This document shows, in pieces, positions 61,119-64,000 of a stretch of 64,000 nucleotides of DNA; positions within the stretch are counted from its first letter, which is position 1, and every line of letters begins with the position of its first letter. The position numbers were made by a program, and so were the translations under genes. Where the stretch lies: the NCBI RefSeq assembly GCF_014648035.1, contig NZ_BMQI01000004.1, positions 62,001-126,000 of the forward strand. The letters run 5' to 3'. Under the pieces are notes generated by a model. The model made no database searches. It had not been told where the DNA came from and was given only the letters and a program-made list of their open reading frames with translations. The DNA is from Shewanella algicola. Its GTDB lineage: Bacteria; Pseudomonadota; Gammaproteobacteria; Enterobacterales; Shewanellaceae.

Positions 61119-61143
61119 CAATTAAATCCCCCTGTTGATCGAC

Positions 61144-62643
61144 TTATGCTTCTTCGCCAAACCAACAGATGTTGCGGGCAGCCATAATAAGCTCACCTGC
61201 TTTTTCTTCTGTTAATTCTTCAATATCAATTAAATCGTCAATACCTTGCTCGGCCAAGTCTTCTAAAGTCACTACGCCTTTGCTCGCTAGAACATAAGCT
61301 AAATGTCTTTCTAATCCTTCCAATGCTAATAAATCATCACTTGGCTCTGCACCATCTAACGCTTCTTCAGTAGCTAGAGCTCTTGTAGAGATAGCTGCTT
61401 TTGCACGTTCACGTAATGCCGCGACGATTCCTTCGTCAAAGCCTTCTATAGCGAGTAGTTCAGATTCTGGGACATAAGCGATTTCTTCAAGTGAAGTAAA
61501 CCCTTCATCAGCTAATACACCCGCAAAATCTGTATCTACATCTAACGAAGCTACAAACAAATCAATCACTTTCGCACTTTCTGCTTGGTGTTTCTTGTTC
61601 ATGTCTTCTACTGTCATTACGTTTAATTCCCAACCTGTCAGTTGAGTCGCTAAACGTACGTTTTGGCCATTACGACCAATAGCCTGTGCTAAGCTGTCTG
61701 CTTCAACAGCGATGTCCATAGAGTGGTTGTCTTCGTCCACAATAATAGACGCAACATCGGCTGGCGCCATGGCATTGATCACATATTGAGCAGGATTATC
61801 ATCCCACATCACAATATCAACACGCTCGCCACCTAATTCGTTTGATACGGCTTGTACACGTGCACCACGCATACCAACACAAGCACCAATTGGGTCAATA
61901 CGACGGTCATTTGATTTGACTGCGATTTTAGCGCGCGCGCCTGGATCACGAGCAGCCCCCATAACCTCAATCATTTCGTCGTAAATTTCAGGTACTTCTA
62001 CACGGAAAAGCTCGATTAACATATCAGGCTTACTGCGTGTTAAAAATAACTGAGCGCCACGAGCCTCAGGACGTACTGCGTACAATAATGCACGAACACG
62101 GTCACCAGGGCGGAACGATTCACGGCTAATTAAATCTTCTTTAAATAATACGCCATCAGCGTTATTACCTAAATCGACAACCACGCTTTCACGGGTACTT
62201 TTCTTAACGACACCAGTAACGATTTCGCCTTCACGCTCAATAAATTGTTCAACAATTTGTGCGCGTTCAGCTTCACGTACTTTTTGTACGATAACTTGCT
62301 TAGCGGTTTGCGTGGTAATACGGTCGAAAGCAACTGAGTCAATTTGATCTTCAATAAACTCACCCACTTGAATACCAGGCTCTTCAAACTGCGCTGCTTC
62401 AAGCGTGATTTCGCTGTATGGATTTTCTAAGGCTTCACCCTTATCATCAACCACCATCCAACGACGGAAAGTATCGTAGTGACCGGTTTTACGATCAATC
62501 GCAACACGAACTTCAATATCACCTTCGTATTTTTTCTTGGTAGCAGTTGCTAAAGCAATTTCTAGCGCTTCAAAAATTTTCTCGCGCGGAACGCCTTTCT
62601 CATTGGAAACCGCTTCTGCGACTAGCAGGATCTCTTTATTCAT
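61144..62643 (-). CDS. nusA: Transcription termination/antitermination protein NusA
   Basis: RNA polymerase-binding factor for pausing, termination and antitermination. The 499 residues have an N-terminal domain (1-130), S1 (about 135-200), two KH domains ([12 protein letters not shown] about 252-263; [11 protein letters not shown] about 318-328) and the two C-terminal acidic repeats (about 365-420 and 440-495), as in E. coli. It lies between rimP (31 bases upstream) and infB. Confidence 0.97.
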   Translation of the reverse strand: MNKEILLVAEAVSNEKGVPREKIFEALEIALATATKKKYEGDIEVRVAIDRKTGHYDTFRRWMVVDDKGEALENPYSEITLEAAQFEEPGIQVGEFIEDQIDSVAFDRITTQTAKQVIVQKVREAERAQIVEQFIEREGEIVTGVVKKSTRESVVVDLGNNADGVLFKEDLISRESFRPGDRVRALLYAVRPEARGAQLFLTRSKPDMLIELFRVEVPEIYDEMIEVMGAARDPGARAKIAVKSNDRRIDPIGACVGMRGARVQAVSNELGGERVDIVMWDDNPAQYVINAMAPADVASIIVDEDNHSMDIAVEADSLAQAIGRNGQNVRLATQLTGWELNVMTVEDMNKKHQAESAKVIDLFVASLDVDTDFAGVLADEGFTSLEEIAYVPESELLAIEGFDEGIVAALRERAKAAISTRALATEEALDGAEPSDDLLALEGLERHLAYVLASKGVVTLEDLAEQGIDDLIDIEELTEEKAGELIMAARNICWFGEEA

Positions 62644-62674
62644 TTGGTCTTGCCTCGTTCTTCACCTGAAACTA

Positions 62675-63130
62675 TCAAAACTTAGCGATAATGTTGCCTT
62701 TACGGATGTTATCCAAAGCAACAATCAAGTCTTTACCATCAACTTTGATGGTGAGCATTTGCCCATCAACACTAGTGATGACGCCTTTTAAATTTCGACT
62801 ACCCGCAACAGGCATAGTCAACTGTACTTTCGCATCTTCACCAATGTAAGCGGCATATTGCGCTGCTGTAAATAACGGTCTATCTACTCCAGGCGAAGAT
62901 ACTTCTAATGTGTATTCTGTAGAAATTGGGTCTTCAACATCCATAACTGCGCTAACTTGACGACTGGCCTCAGCACAATCTTCAATGTTGATGCCATTCT
63001 CGTGATCAATAAACACACGTAGAATTGAATGACGACCAGCTTGAACATATTCAATGCCCCAAAGCTGAAAGCCTGACGCCTCAACTGGAACCGTTAATAT
63101 TTCAACTAGCTTGGATTCTATTGTTGCCAA
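62675..63130 (-). CDS. rimP: Ribosome maturation factor RimP
   Basis: 30S assembly factor, 151 residues. Conserved [18 protein letters not shown] (about 25-42), [14 protein letters not shown] (about 52-65) and [12 protein letters not shown] (about 77-88) are present. It is the first protein gene of the rimP-nusA-infB operon. The leader between tRNA-fMet and this gene has two terminator-like hairpins. Confidence 0.96.
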   Translation of the reverse strand: MATIESKLVEILTVPVEASGFQLWGIEYVQAGRHSILRVFIDHENGINIEDCAEASRQVSAVMDVEDPISTEYTLEVSSPGVDRPLFTAAQYAAYIGEDAKVQLTMPVAGSRNLKGVITSVDGQMLTIKVDGKDLIVALDNIRKGNIIAKF

Positions 63131-63150
63131 AAATGACCCCCAAAAAAAAC

Positions 63151-63171
63151 AAAAAAAGGGCTAAAAGCCCC
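63151..63171 (-). terminator. Second terminator-like hairpin in the rimP leader
   Basis: On the minus strand, GGGCT, TTT, AGCCC, T7, ending about 20 bases before the rimP ATG. Confidence 0.75.
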
Positions 63172-63215
63172 AGAGCAACCCGCAAAAACCACGGGGATTT
63201 AAAAGTCCATATAAC

Positions 63216-63237
63216 AAAAAACCCCGTAATCACGAGG
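63216..63237 (-). terminator. Terminator of tRNA-fMet
   Basis: On the minus strand, CCTCGT, GATT, ACGGGG (one G-U pair), T6, beginning 64 bases after the tRNA end. Confidence 0.85.
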
Positions 63238-63300
63238 TCATTTTATTATAGAACCTGTAAATTGCGATTTAATTTCAACAGAAAATAAATCACAAGGAGC

Positions 63301-63376
<76 letters not shown>

Positions 63377-63458
63377 TCAACTGCATGCAAGTATATTGAT
63401 TTACGTCATATCTTGCAATAACTAATCAAACACAATCCTTGGTTTGTTAGTTAAAATT

Positions 63459-63545
63459 TGGTGCCGAGAGCGGGACTTGAACCCGCACGTCCGTTAAGAC
63501 ACAGCCACCTCAAGGCTGCGCGTCTACCAATTCCACCACCTCGGC
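63459..63545 (-). tRNA. tRNA-Leu (anticodon GAG)
   Basis: An 87-base class II tRNA with a long variable arm and encoded CCA. Anticodon loop CTTGAGG reads CUC/CUU codons. The acceptor stem GCCGAGG pairs with CTCGGC plus one G-U or mismatch end. It lies 13 bases after secG, as leuU does in E. coli. Confidence 0.97.
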
Positions 63546-63558
63546 GTCACCTGGTTTA

Positions 63559-63894
63559 CTAGTCAGGAATTTTAGTTTCTGACTGTTCGGTTTGCACAGG
63601 CGCTTCATCAATGATTTGCTCTGCTGCAGTACCTAAATCGTTCCATTGATCATTCTGCTGTGTGTGGTTGGCACTTAAGTTACCAATCACTAAACTTAAC
63701 GCGAAAAAACCAATCGCTAAGACAGCAGTTGAACGGGTCAGAAAATTACCTGAACCGCTTGAGCCAAATAATGTGCCTGAAGCACCGGCTCCAAAAGATG
63801 CGCCCATGTCGGCACCCTTTCCTTGTTGAATTAAAATTAAGCCTACTAGACCTAACGCAACCACCAAGTATACAACTATAAGAACTTCGTACAT
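63559..63894 (-). CDS. secG: Preprotein translocase subunit SecG
   Basis: Inner-membrane subunit of SecYEG, 111 residues with two TM segments (about 1-24 and 54-72) and a cytoplasmic Gly-rich loop (GADMGASFGAGASGTLFGSS, about 28-47). The acidic C-terminal tail is variable in the family. Its start is 4 bases after the tpiA stop codon, so they are cotranscribed. Confidence 0.96.
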   Translation of the reverse strand: MYEVLIVVYLVVALGLVGLILIQQGKGADMGASFGAGASGTLFGSSGSGNFLTRSTAVLAIGFFALSLVIGNLSANHTQQNDQWNDLGTAAEQIIDEAPVQTEQSETKIPD

Positions 63895-63898
63895 ATTA

Positions 63899-64000
63899 TT
63901 ACGCGCTCATCGCTATGGTACATAAACTTAAAAACTCAGTTGAGTTCAGACTTGCACCGCCAATCAGACCACCATCAACATCAGGTTGGGCAAAGATATC
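63899..64000 (-). CDS. tpiA: Triosephosphate isomerase, C-terminal fragment (runs off the window)
   Basis: The last 33 residues read IFAQPDVDGGLIGGASLNS and on to a C-terminal AMSA. DGGLIGGASL is the phosphate-binding loop of TIM barrels. The gene continues beyond the right edge. Confidence 0.93.
   Translation of the reverse strand, partial: DIFAQPDVDGGLIGGASLNSTEFLSLCTIAMSA

Overview
The window is a continuous stretch of a gammaproteobacterial chromosome, almost certainly Shewanella or a close relative. This is an inference from protein character, the low-to-moderate GC, and gene order: the tpiA-secG-tRNA-rimP-nusA-infB-rbfA-truB-rpsO-pnp-nlpI-prfC run, followed by yjjV-nupC-tsx-deoCABD-ytjB/serB-radA, with a GGDEF/EAL gene set between rpsO and pnp. 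I see no insertion sequence, prophage, CRISPR array or integron. Most genes are core housekeeping genes.

Layout. (1) 1-2.9 kb: recN, then a membrane-anchored hypothetical gene broken by a frameshift. (2) 3-10.6 kb, minus strand: glyA-nrdR-ribD-ribE-ribBX-ribH-nusB-thiL-pgpA, the riboflavin/thiamine/one-carbon cluster; its RibBX carries a cysteine-free, probably inactive GTP cyclohydrolase II domain. (3) 10.8-19 kb, plus strand: ettA, a secreted coiled-coil/PEGA-like hypothetical protein, a two-gene RND efflux system and a NYN-domain gene close behind it. (4) 19-26.9 kb, signalling: a very large beta-propeller GGDEF-EAL sensor split by a 7-bp tandem duplication, a periplasmic solute-binding protein, a YbgC-type thioesterase, a second GGDEF-EAL protein with a degenerate GGDEF motif, and an HDOD protein. 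(5) 27-31.3 kb: three U32-family genes and partners, namely trhP (yegQ) with ferredoxin yfhL, and divergent ubiT / ubiUV for O2-independent ubiquinone hydroxylation. (6) 31.7-38.9 kb: a YjiH-type gate-domain membrane protein, two PilZ proteins (one with two PilZ domains), radA, and an alpha/beta hydrolase. (7) 39-49 kb: serB/ytjB, and a nucleoside uptake and catabolism locus, deoCABD, tsx, nupC and the TatD-type hydrolase yjjV. (8) 49-64 kb: prfC, nlpI, pnp, a third GGDEF-EAL gene, then the rpsO-truB-rbfA-infB-nusA-rimP translation operon, tRNA-fMet, tRNA-Leu(GAG), secG and the 3' end of tpiA.

How the genes work together. Tsx (outer membrane), NupC (inner membrane), DeoD/DeoA (phosphorolysis), DeoB (phosphopentomutase) and DeoC (aldolase) form a full path from external nucleosides to acetaldehyde and glyceraldehyde-3-phosphate. 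UbiT/U/V and TrhP/YfhL are Fe-S-dependent oxygen-independent modification functions. Three GGDEF/EAL proteins and two PilZ receptors give the 19-57 kb stretch a strong c-di-GMP signalling character. The most unusual signals are the two frameshifted genes, especially the clean 7-bp duplication in the propeller sensor. Next come terminator-like hairpins inside the infB-rbfA and metY-rimP intervals, and inverted repeats in front of the sensor gene, ubiU and nupC. I did not find a clearly new multi-gene system; the best candidates for new biology are given in the findings.
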